A DNA stretch of 40,708 nt, from positions 1-40,708 of IMG/VR virus record IMGVR_UViG_3300043775_000775, one strand, 5' to 3'. Made by a program: the position numbers and the translations under genes. Source of the DNA: a virus. This document shows, in pieces, positions 1 to 6,316 of the stretch; within the stretch, counting starts at the first letter, position 1; each line of letters begins with the position of its first letter. Under the pieces are notes generated by a model, which worked only from the letters and a program-made list of their open reading frames with translations, made no database searches and was not told where the DNA came from.

Positions 1-127
1 CCCCCCCCGACCAGATCAGGATGAGTACAGATAGAGAACATTAGTCTATCTTGTTCTTTGTTTGTTCTTATTACTCGAATAAATGAGAAGTACTTCACAC
101 TTTTGAATAAAACAGTTGACAGATTTG
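1..127. repeat. Terminal direct repeat, left copy
   Basis: Bases 1-127 are identical to 40582-40708. An exact 127-base overlap at contig ends is what a k-mer assembler leaves on a circular or circularly permuted molecule, so the unique genome is 40,581 bp. A true packaged terminal repeat of this length is possible but less likely. The repeat opens with a run of eight C and contains a short inverted repeat, GATAGA/TCTATC, around 31-51. Confidence 0.95.
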
Positions 128-144
128 GATTCGCGAGAGATAAT
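116..144 (+). promoter_or_regulatory. Sigma70-like promoter for the first rightward gene
   Basis: TTGACA at 116-121, a 17-base spacer and GATAAT at 139-144 (5 of 6 matches to TATAAT). Transcription would start near 151, about 40 bases before the ATG at 193. Part of it lies inside the terminal repeat, so it is only intact on the closed circle or at the left end. Confidence 0.65.
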
Positions 145-192
145 AAACTCGCAGTCCAAACAAATCAATCTAATCAATATAAGGTGAATATT

Positions 193-639
193 ATGAATGC
201 AGCTAAAGTTAAACCATCACAAGCCCATGGAAACGAAGAAGTATTGAGAGCTAAAGCAGCTCAAGCCAATGCCAAGAGAGCTCAAAGGAAAAGAGAGGCT
301 GCATGGCAAGAGGCCGAAGAACGAGCTCGTCAAGAGGCTGAAGAGGCCAGAAAGGCTGAAGAAGCTAGAATCCGCGAAGAGGAGGCCAAAATGTGGCAAG
401 AGGCCAAACCAAAAGCTGAACCAAAGGCCGAAAAGAAAACTTATAAACAAGGCAAAATCAAAACCAGAGTTGATGGAATTGAGTTCGATTCACTCGCCAA
501 ATCAATGGCCTACATTGACCCAATACTTTGGGGCAAGGAAAATGACTACAGGACCTCATGCTGGATTAAAATCAATCGGGCCTTGAAAAAAGATGGCATC
601 TGTGTATATGGTGGCCACACATACGAACTAGCTATCTAA
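193..639 (+). CDS. Charged coiled-coil protein with C-terminal GHTY domain
   Basis: A 148-aa protein starting at ATG 193, which has AAGGTG six bases upstream; a longer TTG-started frame from 58 has no such site. Residues about 15-85 are an alternating Glu/Ala/Lys/Arg stretch, almost certainly one long helix or coiled coil. The last 55 residues form a compact domain with the pattern GI-x-F-x2-LA, a Trp-x2-Ile block and a final GHTY-x2-A. That pattern recurs at the end of the 288-aa protein at 5325-6191, so the two are paralogous there. Function unknown; the basic helix followed by a small domain would fit a nucleic-acid or protein-bridging role, which is inference. It is the first gene of the rightward arm and sits just downstream of a good promoter. 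Confidence 0.8.
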   Translation: MNAAKVKPSQAHGNEEVLRAKAAQANAKRAQRKREAAWQEAEERARQEAEEARKAEEARIREEEAKMWQEAKPKAEPKAEKKTYKQGKIKTRVDGIEFDSLAKSMAYIDPILWGKENDYRTSCWIKINRALKKDGICVYGGHTYELAI

Positions 640-683
640 TTAACTTAAAGGCCAGGGATGGCCACAATAACTGGAGAAATAAA

Positions 684-842
684 ATGATTTACTTAGTAAA
701 ATACGAAGTTGAGATACATGGCTATACTGACTCCTTAGAGGCTGCAGAAACTTACATAAAAGAACTAGCTATTGAGCTAAATATACCAGAACATGATATA
801 GAGCAGTTTGAAATAATAGCAGTAGACAAACTAGCCATCTAA
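684..842 (+). CDS. Small hypothetical protein, 52 aa
   Basis: Reads MIYLVKYEVEIHG at its start and ends KLAI. The ATG at 684 is preceded by GGAGAAA at 673-679, a good ribosome binding site. Beta-strand then helix content is suggested by the hydrophobic alternation; no family recognised. It follows the gene at 193-639 by 44 bases and its last 12 bases overlap the tail of the oppositely transcribed gene at 831-1157. Its C-terminal LAI matches the end of the preceding gene, perhaps by chance. Confidence 0.65.
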   Translation: MIYLVKYEVEIHGYTDSLEAAETYIKELAIELNIPEHDIEQFEIIAVDKLAI

Positions 843-1157
843 ATCAGGCTTACCAGTACTCGGCTCCATCTGGATGATGAGAGTCGAGTGCTTATTGTCC
901 TTCTCACTGACTTCAAGACTGCGCAAGTCAGGCATAACTTTCTTCAGTATCATGTTTAGTGTGTTCGCCTTGAATACCAGACGTGGTATGTCCTCGACTG
1001 GCGTTCTGTCAGCTTCATTGACCAGACTTAACATCTGTCTAATTATCGGTTCTGGGTCGATTCGCTCCCTCAATTCCTCTGCTCGTAGTCCAGATTTGAC
1101 CTTTTTCTGGCTCAAAACTTGACGTTCTACTGCTGTCCAGTCTATTACTTCATTCAT
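831..1157 (-). CDS. Conserved-looking phage protein; candidate small terminase subunit
   Basis: 108 aa from the ATG at 1157, chosen because GGAG lies six bases upstream; an upstream in-frame start at 1190 lacks such a site. The N-terminal half is charged and helical. The C-terminal half has a pattern, LKKVMPDLRSLEV, that I associate with the end of some phage small terminase-like and other DNA-packaging proteins. That is a weak resemblance, not a demonstrated domain. It is the only leftward gene in the rightward arm and, on the circle, lies upstream of the large terminase gene with one opposing gene cluster in between. Its start faces the GTTCTC-rich control region, so it could instead be a regulator that binds there. 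No clear helix-turn-helix was seen. Confidence 0.7.
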   Translation of the reverse strand: MNEVIDWTAVERQVLSQKKVKSGLRAEELRERIDPEPIIRQMLSLVNEADRTPVEDIPRLVFKANTLNMILKKVMPDLRSLEVSEKDNKHSTLIIQMEPSTGKPDLDG

Positions 1158-1198
1158 GTTGTACTCCATTGGGCGATAAAAGAAAACCAAAAAGTTAA

Positions 1199-1478
1199 GA
1201 GAGAACCGGTTCGATTTTTGATCTTAGTCTATAAGTCATTGATTTTATTGATAAAAATCGAGGAGAACCAGGAGAACCGGTGAAAGTTGGCTCCTAGGGA
1301 AATATAATAACATCTAAAAATATACTATTAAAATATGTTCTCTGGTTCTCTCTGTTCTCTTTAATAAAAAAGATAATAAAATCAATAACTTGCAGACAAA
1401 TTATATGCCAATAATAAGTTCTCTCATTGGTTCTCCAAAGCACATTCTGTTCTCTTTTCATGCTAACTATTGGTTCTC
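1199..1478. promoter_or_regulatory. Array of GAGAAC/GTTCTC sites
   Basis: The 435-base gene-free stretch 1158-1592 carries ten copies of one hexamer. GAGAAC occurs at 1201, 1263 and 1272; its complement GTTCTC occurs at 1337, 1345, 1354, 1418, 1430, 1449 and 1473. Most extend to GGTTCTC or GAGAACC, and the first forms the palindrome GAACCGGTTC at 1203-1212. A further copy at 1595-1600 overlaps the start codon of the next gene. An inverted repeat CGATTTTT (1212-1219)/AAAAATCG (1253-1260) lies between. Candidate operator array or origin iterons between divergent genes. Confidence 0.7.
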
Positions 1479-1528
1479 TCATGGCTTATGATTATATCAT
1501 GTCTAGCTATAAATGTAAAGAAATAAAG

Positions 1529-1557
1529 TTTACATCGCAATCATCATTTGATATGAT
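1529..1557 (+). promoter_or_regulatory. Sigma70-like promoter of the early operon
   Basis: TTTACA at 1529-1534, 17-base spacer, TATGAT at 1552-1557; start expected near 1564, about 29 bases before ATG 1593. Placed directly downstream of the GTTCTC array, which could control it. Confidence 0.6.
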
Positions 1558-1592
1558 ATTATCTGGCAAATCAATAAACCTGGAGAAACAAC

Positions 1593-1823
1593 ATGAGAAC
1601 CTTCTTGGTAGTAAAATTGGCACCTTACTCAAAAGCATTTGACGAAGTTCCTGTAAAAACACTTGGCGATATGAAAACAGCTTGGGATAAAGGCTATGAC
1701 TTCAAAATCTCTGGTGGACCATATTGCTCAATACGAGATATTCAGCAGATGAAAGCTGATGGAATAGAAGGTATTATAATCAGCCATCATACTGGCACAA
1801 TTCAACTTCCATTTGGAGAATAA
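1593..1823 (+). CDS. Hypothetical early protein, 76 aa
   Basis: Starts at ATG 1593 with GGAG at 1582-1585. First gene of a run of five tightly coupled small genes. Mixed alpha/beta composition with a repeated Gly-Ile/Ile-Ser core near the C-terminus; no family recognised. Its last codons, GGA GAA TAA, double as the ribosome binding site of the next gene. A GAGAACC motif like those in the upstream array spans its first codons, so protein binding there could affect expression. Confidence 0.7.
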   Translation: MRTFLVVKLAPYSKAFDEVPVKTLGDMKTAWDKGYDFKISGGPYCSIRDIQQMKADGIEGIIISHHTGTIQLPFGE

Positions 1824-1824
1824 C

Positions 1825-2043
1825 ATGAGCATGACTAACGAAACAATCTGGTACCACAGACTGCATGGCATCGTATGCTTCTTATTAAACGATATGACTG
1901 ATAGTCAAATAGAAGAAGCATTCAACTTGTTCTTACAACTGACAGGTGAAGATAAGGACAACATAGAAGAACTGTGCTTATACCATAATTGCACATCATT
2001 ATATACACGAATCCGTCAATATAGAGCAGAAACTGGAGAATAA
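1825..2043 (+). CDS. Hypothetical early protein, 72 aa
   Basis: The start at ATG 1825 is preferred over the in-frame ATG at 1813 because GGAG at 1815-1818 sits in front of it and the previous gene stops at 1823. Largely helical, with a hydrophobic heptad-like stretch (residues about 10-45) and three Cys/His residues near LCLYHNC. No recognised family. It ends in Gly-Glu encoded by the next gene's binding site. Confidence 0.7.
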   Translation: MSMTNETIWYHRLHGIVCFLLNDMTDSQIEEAFNLFLQLTGEDKDNIEELCLYHNCTSLYTRIRQYRAETGE

Positions 2044-2044
2044 C

Positions 2045-2317
2045 ATGGAAACATCAGCACCATCACTAGAAATCAAACCACGTAAAGGTCACGAGGAGAA
2101 AATTATAAAAGGAATATATCACCACACTCGTGCAATCTTTGGTCAAGACATTGACGAGCAGTACATTGCATGTGGTATATCACATGCCATCAAATACCCA
2201 GAACTCTCAACAGCCGAAGCAGTCCAACTTGGTATGGAGGCAATTAAACTAATGATGGGTTGCTCATTCGGCACACAACTAGCTACAACTACAGTTATCA
2301 CTACTAACGGAGAATAG
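2045..2317 (+). CDS. Hypothetical early protein, 90 aa
   Basis: ATG 2045 lies one base after the upstream stop with GGAG just before. The central region (residues about 20-75) looks helical and compact, with YIACGISHAI and a Met-rich helix. No family recognised. The C-terminus, TTNGE, is again encoded by the GGAGAATAG that serves the next start, so translation of the run is probably coupled. Confidence 0.7.
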   Translation: METSAPSLEIKPRKGHEEKIIKGIYHHTRAIFGQDIDEQYIACGISHAIKYPELSTAEAVQLGMEAIKLMMGCSFGTQLATTTVITTNGE

Positions 2318-2318
2318 C

Positions 2319-2606
2319 ATGGCACACTACATTCAACTAGTACCAAAAGTCAATCAAGCATCCGAGCCAGAATCGTTCTCAGCTATCGACACTAAGCTCT
2401 GCGAACACTTTGGTATACCAGTTCACCCAGAGAACTACTATACACCACCAGGTGAGTGCAATTGGTATGACTCTATAGGTTGGTCGTGCATAAACAAATC
2501 ATTGGCTACGTTTGCTAACGAGCTAGAAGAAGACGGCCTAGAGTTGGCCAAGGCCATAAGATGGATTGACGATAACTATATACTAATTTCTTGGATGGGC
2601 AGGTAA
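2319..2606 (+). CDS. Hypothetical early protein, 95 aa
   Basis: ATG 2319 follows the preceding stop by one base. Acidic, Trp-rich in the second half (GECNWYDSIGW and a C-terminal ISWMGR). The composition suggests a small soluble globular protein, possibly a host-takeover factor given its position in the early operon, but nothing specific can be assigned. GGAG directly after its stop serves the next gene. Confidence 0.7.
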   Translation: MAHYIQLVPKVNQASEPESFSAIDTKLCEHFGIPVHPENYYTPPGECNWYDSIGWSCINKSLATFANELEEDGLELAKAIRWIDDNYILISWMGR

Positions 2607-2615
2607 GGAGCTATT

Positions 2616-2816
2616 ATGAACAGAAATACAAATTTTAGACCAACATCAGAGGGCCAATTTAGACAAGCGTTGTCTGACGGTATACAGCTATGGACAGAAT
2701 GCGTTAGTTGCGGCTCAGCGTTTCAATCATCTAATGTGTATACGCCAGAAGGCTGGAAAGAAACTCAAATATCTGGCTATTGTGAATGTTGCTTTGACAA
2801 ACTGTTTGAGGAGTAG
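2616..2816 (+). CDS. Small Cys4 zinc-finger-like protein, 66 aa
   Basis: Contains CVSCGSAF at about residues 29-36 and YCECCFDKLF near the C-terminus. This is two Cys-x2-Cys-type knuckles roughly 25 residues apart, the spacing of a treble-clef or ribbon zinc site. Such proteins in phage early operons often bind nucleic acid or host proteins, but the target cannot be read from sequence. Good ribosome binding site GGAG at 2607-2610. Ends in GAGGAG, which is the binding site for the 35-aa gene after it. Confidence 0.7.
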   Translation: MNRNTNFRPTSEGQFRQALSDGIQLWTECVSCGSAFQSSNVYTPEGWKETQISGYCECCFDKLFEE

Positions 2817-2819
2817 GAC

Positions 2820-2927
2820 ATGAAAGTAAAGTGCACAAAGGATAACTTAACCACTTATACCTCAATCAGCAACACGTACGTCCTGGTAGAACTGTTAAAA
2901 TTAGGGTATAAATTAGAGCTCATTTAG
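2820..2927 (+). CDS. Very small protein, 35 aa
   Basis: Starts MKVKCTKDN and ends KLELI. ATG 2820 is preceded by GAGGAG at 2811-2816 with correct spacing, and the frame is open to a TAG at 2925. It is the last of the coupled early run; the next promoter begins one base later. Function unknown. Support rests on the binding site and the lack of any gap before and after. Confidence 0.5.
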   Translation: MKVKCTKDNLTTYTSISNTYVLVELLKLGYKLELI

Positions 2928-2956
2928 TTGATAAATCATACTTTATATGATATAAT
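2928..2956 (+). promoter_or_regulatory. Strong sigma70-like promoter before the primase-helicase
   Basis: TTGATA at 2928-2933 (5 of 6), exactly 17 bases, then a perfect TATAAT at 2951-2956. Predicted start near 2963. Drives the replication genes beginning at 3093. Confidence 0.75.
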
Positions 2957-2958
2957 GA

Positions 2959-3054
2959 ACCACCGGTTAATCAAATCGGTGGTCTAAGCTGATCACTTGG
3001 GCCCATACCTCCATGTTGTCATATCTAAGAGCACTGCTATTAAGTATAGCAGTG
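2959..3054 (+). promoter_or_regulatory. Structured 5' leader with two hairpins
   Basis: The 130-base leader of the primase-helicase can form two stems. ACCACCG (2959-2965) pairs with CGGTGGT (2977-2983). CACTGCTAT (3032-3040) pairs with ATAGCAGTG (3046-3054) over a 5-base loop. The second is followed by a weak T-rich stretch, so it could be an attenuator or simply mRNA protection. No known riboswitch recognised. Confidence 0.45.
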
Positions 3055-3092
3055 TTACTTAGTTTGTCACAACAATTACCTAAGGACATAAC

Positions 3093-5240
3093 ATGGCAGA
3101 ACATGAGTACGAGCATGTGTCAGCAGTCTATGCTACACAAACAAAATTCCAACCAGATGATATACCAAGTGCTCTTATAGAGTTAGACCGGTGGGTCATC
3201 TGGTCATTAGTTAAGACAACACGTCAGAAAACAGACGACAAGCCAACCAAACGTCCAGTCAGGCTGACGAGCAACAATCCTCTTGGTCCTGGTATTGACA
3301 TTGCTAAATGGTCAACGCCAGATAGACAGTACTCATTCGAGCATTGTCTCAAGCTATACAACTCAAACCCAGACCTAATAGGTGGCTTAGGTTTCATACC
3401 AAACCCAGAAGATGGCATAGTCGTTATAGACTATGATAACTACTTCCCAATCAAGCCAAACGACCCTCGTACTCCTCTGGTAGACCGGCTAACGCAGACC
3501 ACGTTTGTAGAACTATCTCAGTCTGGTAACGGCCTTCATGCGTTCTTATTTGGTGAGCTACAAAACCGTCACAATGACTCTGCTAATAGTGGTGTAGAGC
3601 TATATCCTGGTAAAAAGCAGTCATTTATAGCTATGACAGGTATAGCTTATAATGACGCACCATCTGTGGTTAATACTGACCAAAGCATAGTTGACGAGCA
3701 TGTTGCTATGTTCTTTAAAAAGTCTAACAGTAAGCAGTCACAGTCTGGCTCAGATGACTTCTCATCGTACGATATACCAGATCATATACCGAATGGTAAT
3801 CGCAATAACGAGTTGACACGTCTATGTGGTTGGTTGTTTAGCCAGATACATGACATAAAAGAAGTAGCTGCTAGAATGTTTGCGTACAACCAAGAGTTAT
3901 GTGAGACACCTCTGTCCACAGAAGAACTGCAAGCCATCATCAACTCTATTGGTTCTAGGCATAATGCTAAATTTAAGCACCTTATAGACAACATATGGCA
4001 CATACGCAGCACCAATACTTGGTATGACTTCTCTGACCATACTGAATTAGCTGCTAATTCACTTGACATCAGCCATATAAAAGAGTTTCCTGGCAAGAAA
4101 GGCGGTAGACCGCTACTCAGTAAATGGTTGGCTAGCCATCCTGATTTTAATCAAGCAGCCGACTTCACCTGGGCACCAGTACCACACGGTAACAATAAGC
4201 GCACAGTATCACTAGATGGTCGTAAACTGTTAAACACTTGGCGAGGGTTCTCAACAGAGCCTAAGAAAGGTGACGTAGAACCTTGGTTGACCCACTTGGC
4301 TCACGTAGTGCCAGAAGAAAACTATCGTAAAGCATTACTATGGTGGATAGCTTTCACCATACAGAAGCCGGACGTGAAGATAAACTGGCAGCCTATCATC
4401 CTTGGCGTGTCTGGTGCTGGTAAAGACGCATTGTTCCGGCCTATAGCTACCATACTTGGTAGTTCGTATAAAACCATTGGTAACCGAGATATTAAAGGTG
4501 ACTATGATGATGGTCTATACCAAACTAAGTTGTTGCACATATCAGAAGCTAAAGGTCTTAATGGTCACGCTATTGAGTTCTATAAGCGTATTACTGCTAA
4601 AGAAGCTTCAGCTAACCAACTGCTAAACATTAAAGGTAAGTCTCAAATATTACAGCAGAACATAGCCAACGTATTAGTTATTACTAATAATCTCGATGCT
4701 ATGAAGTTCTCCAAGGACGAACGTAGACCATTGGTACTTCGTTCACCGTCAACTATGACAGAAGAACAGCAGATAGCATATTTTGACAATTGGCTTGACC
4801 ATAATGGCGCAGAACATTTGTTTGACTATCTTTTAAACTACGACATATCAGAATTTACACCTGGTGTTAGACCGTACAAAACTACTCATTTTGACGCTCT
4901 ATTCGATATGACACAGAGCGACCAAGAAATCAACCTTAGCGACGCGATAGAGCAGTATGATGCTGCACTGCCGATGTTCCTAAAAGCAATGATTGGTAGT
5001 GACGACAGATACTCTATTGCGCATATAAAAGTATGGCTAGAAAACAATGGCTGGAAGCGTTGGGACGAGCATATAGAAGGTAGGCGCATTAAACGAAAAG
5101 TAGCTGGAGAGTTTTGCTCACCCAAGTCAAGACAATGGTACGTACGAATTGGCAGCCAGTTCGATGGTTGCTCGCCAGTAGACATGTGTATTGAAGTAGA
5201 GCGCATAGAAGCACTAATGGTCAAACAATATAAATTTTAA
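3093..5240 (+). CDS. Primase-polymerase / SF3-type helicase, 715 aa
   Basis: Probable bifunctional replication protein that primes and unwinds DNA at the phage fork. The N-terminal third resembles archaeo-eukaryotic-type primase-polymerases such as the phage NrS-1 enzyme. It has a WVIW strand near residue 34, the acidic pair in VIDYDNYF (D113, D115), and SQSGNGLHAF with H149 followed by an ELYPG strand. The C-terminal half has a Walker A motif, GVSGAGKDA (K444), then KLLHISEAKG as a Walker B-like acidic segment, and NVLVITNN as a sensor strand, the order expected of D5/DUF5906-type helicases. Start ATG 3093 has AAGGA upstream. It is the first gene after a strong promoter and hairpin leader, and no separate primase or replicative helicase is seen in the window. 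Confidence 0.85.
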   Translation: MAEHEYEHVSAVYATQTKFQPDDIPSALIELDRWVIWSLVKTTRQKTDDKPTKRPVRLTSNNPLGPGIDIAKWSTPDRQYSFEHCLKLYNSNPDLIGGLGFIPNPEDGIVVIDYDNYFPIKPNDPRTPLVDRLTQTTFVELSQSGNGLHAFLFGELQNRHNDSANSGVELYPGKKQSFIAMTGIAYNDAPSVVNTDQSIVDEHVAMFFKKSNSKQSQSGSDDFSSYDIPDHIPNGNRNNELTRLCGWLFSQIHDIKEVAARMFAYNQELCETPLSTEELQAIINSIGSRHNAKFKHLIDNIWHIRSTNTWYDFSDHTELAANSLDISHIKEFPGKKGGRPLLSKWLASHPDFNQAADFTWAPVPHGNNKRTVSLDGRKLLNTWRGFSTEPKKGDVEPWLTHLAHVVPEENYRKALLWWIAFTIQKPDVKINWQPIILGVSGAGKDALFRPIATILGSSYKTIGNRDIKGDYDDGLYQTKLLHISEAKGLNGHAIEFYKRITAKEASANQLLNIKGKSQILQQNIANVLVITNNLDAMKFSKDERRPLVLRSPSTMTEEQQIAYFDNWLDHNGAEHLFDYLLNYDISEFTPGVRPYKTTHFDALFDMTQSDQEINLSDAIEQYDAALPMFLKAMIGSDDRYSIAHIKVWLENNGWKRWDEHIEGRRIKRKVAGEFCSPKSRQWYVRIGSQFDGCSPVDMCIEVERIEALMVKQYKF

Positions 5241-5284
5241 ATAATCATTATTATGGTTCCAATTACGGTTCGTCTATGATAAGA

Positions 5285-5290
5285 TATAAT
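5285..5290 (+). promoter_or_regulatory. Possible -10 element
   Basis: TATAAT in the context GATATAAT, which also occurs at the 2951 and 7107 promoters. No convincing -35 lies 16-18 bases upstream (best is TTACGG), so this is a weak call. It would serve the gene at 5325. Confidence 0.3.
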
Positions 5291-5324
5291 CTCAATATAA
5301 ATCATCAACCAATAGGAGGCCGTC

Positions 5325-6191
5325 ATGGCTAAGAAAGCAAGAGAAGTAGAACAAGAAGAAGTACAAGCAGAATCAACCGAAGCTCAAGTTGAGCAAGAAA
5401 CAGCTGTTGAATTAACTGTTGAAGAACAGGCTGTGCAAACTGCACTGTCTGCTGATGACCATATCGAAGCATTGACCAATTTACGTGACAGTGACGTACC
5501 TGGTGATGTGTTAAAAACAGTAATCAGCACATTCTTGGCATTGACTAACGCATTAGGCGCTGACGCACCAGCTACTAAACATGCTTTGACAAACTTGCAA
5601 AACTTTAAGTCTGCAAAAGTTAAGGCAGCCAAAGGCCCCAAAGCTCCAAAAGAGCCTAAGTTCAATGAAGTTGCCGAATTGAAAAAAGTGCTGGCTGAAG
5701 AATCTCCAGACTTCCAACCATTGCTCGACAACGACAAAGTATCTGACGAATTAAAAATCGTCATCACTACTTACACAACTCTGGCCGGTCTTGAAAGTAT
5801 CGACCAAGCAGTTGTTGATACTGCAAAATCTGCATTGGCCAACTTTGGTAGCAAAAGCAAACGTAAAACCTCCGGTCCTACAGAAGAGTTTAACGTTGAG
5901 TCAGGTGGTATCATCTACAAAAACTTGGCTGCTGCATTGCGTGCTCATGGCCATGATAACGAAGTTATCGAAATTGGTGACGGTAAAAAAGCTCGCAAGA
6001 TAGACATTGCTTGGCGTGCAATCCGTGGCAAGTTGTTAGCTGGTGAACTTGGTACAGCTATCGACCATGCTGGTCACACTTACACCAAAGTCGCTCCATC
6101 GGCCGATGCTATCGGTGGTACACGTGGTCGCCAAAAACAGGCAGAAGTAGAGTCTACTGACGAAACTGAAACCGAAGCCGAGTACGAATAA
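5325..6191 (+). CDS. Acidic-tailed protein with duplicated helical module and GHTY domain
   Basis: A 288-aa protein with a strong binding site, AGGAGG. Four parts can be seen. First, an acidic Glu/Gln-rich N-terminus (1-45). Next come two diverged copies of a helical module of about 45 residues (roughly 48-93 and 126-170), each with D-x2-V, LK-x-VI-x-T and a final AL-x-NF. They are separated by a Lys/Pro/Ala-rich linker. A domain (about 190-250) ends in GHTY-x2-VA, shared with the 148-aa protein at 193-639. The tail is acidic, rich in Glu/Thr. An acidic tail is typical of phage single-strand-binding proteins, but no OB-fold pattern is apparent. Position between helicase and the gene at 6317 suggests a replication accessory role. 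This is inference. Confidence 0.8.
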   Translation: MAKKAREVEQEEVQAESTEAQVEQETAVELTVEEQAVQTALSADDHIEALTNLRDSDVPGDVLKTVISTFLALTNALGADAPATKHALTNLQNFKSAKVKAAKGPKAPKEPKFNEVAELKKVLAEESPDFQPLLDNDKVSDELKIVITTYTTLAGLESIDQAVVDTAKSALANFGSKSKRKTSGPTEEFNVESGGIIYKNLAAALRAHGHDNEVIEIGDGKKARKIDIAWRAIRGKLLAGELGTAIDHAGHTYTKVAPSADAIGGTRGRQKQAEVESTDETETEAEYE

Positions 6192-6196
6192 GGTTT

Positions 6197-6295
6197 AACA
6201 CAGGCTTAGTACTTTAGCAATGGGTTCGGAAAAACTTATTAGCGCTAAGTCTGTGTTACTTTTAGCCAAAGAGTCTCAGGCTTTGTATGAGACTC
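6197..6295 (+). promoter_or_regulatory. Structured intergenic RNA: long stem plus second hairpin
   Basis: The 125-base gap between two replication genes can fold into a 13-bp stem, AACACAGGCTTAG (6197-6209) with CTAAGTCTGTGTT (6245-6257), with one G-U pair. A second 8-bp stem is GAGTCTCA (6271-6278) with TGAGACTC (6288-6295), ending 21 bases before the next ATG. The first stem is followed by ACTTTTAG, a poor terminator tract. It may be a processing, attenuation or translational control element. Confidence 0.5.
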
Positions 6296-6316
6296 ACTAA
6301 TCAATTAGGAACAATC

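Noticed and set aside
58-192. Upstream TTG extension of the first gene (start 58)
   Set aside because: It lies within the terminal repeat and across the promoter at 116-144, has no binding site, and ATG 193 has a good one.
1294-1482. Leftward 62-codon frame in the control region
   Set aside because: It runs through the GTTCTC array; its residues simply translate the repeats and no binding site is present.
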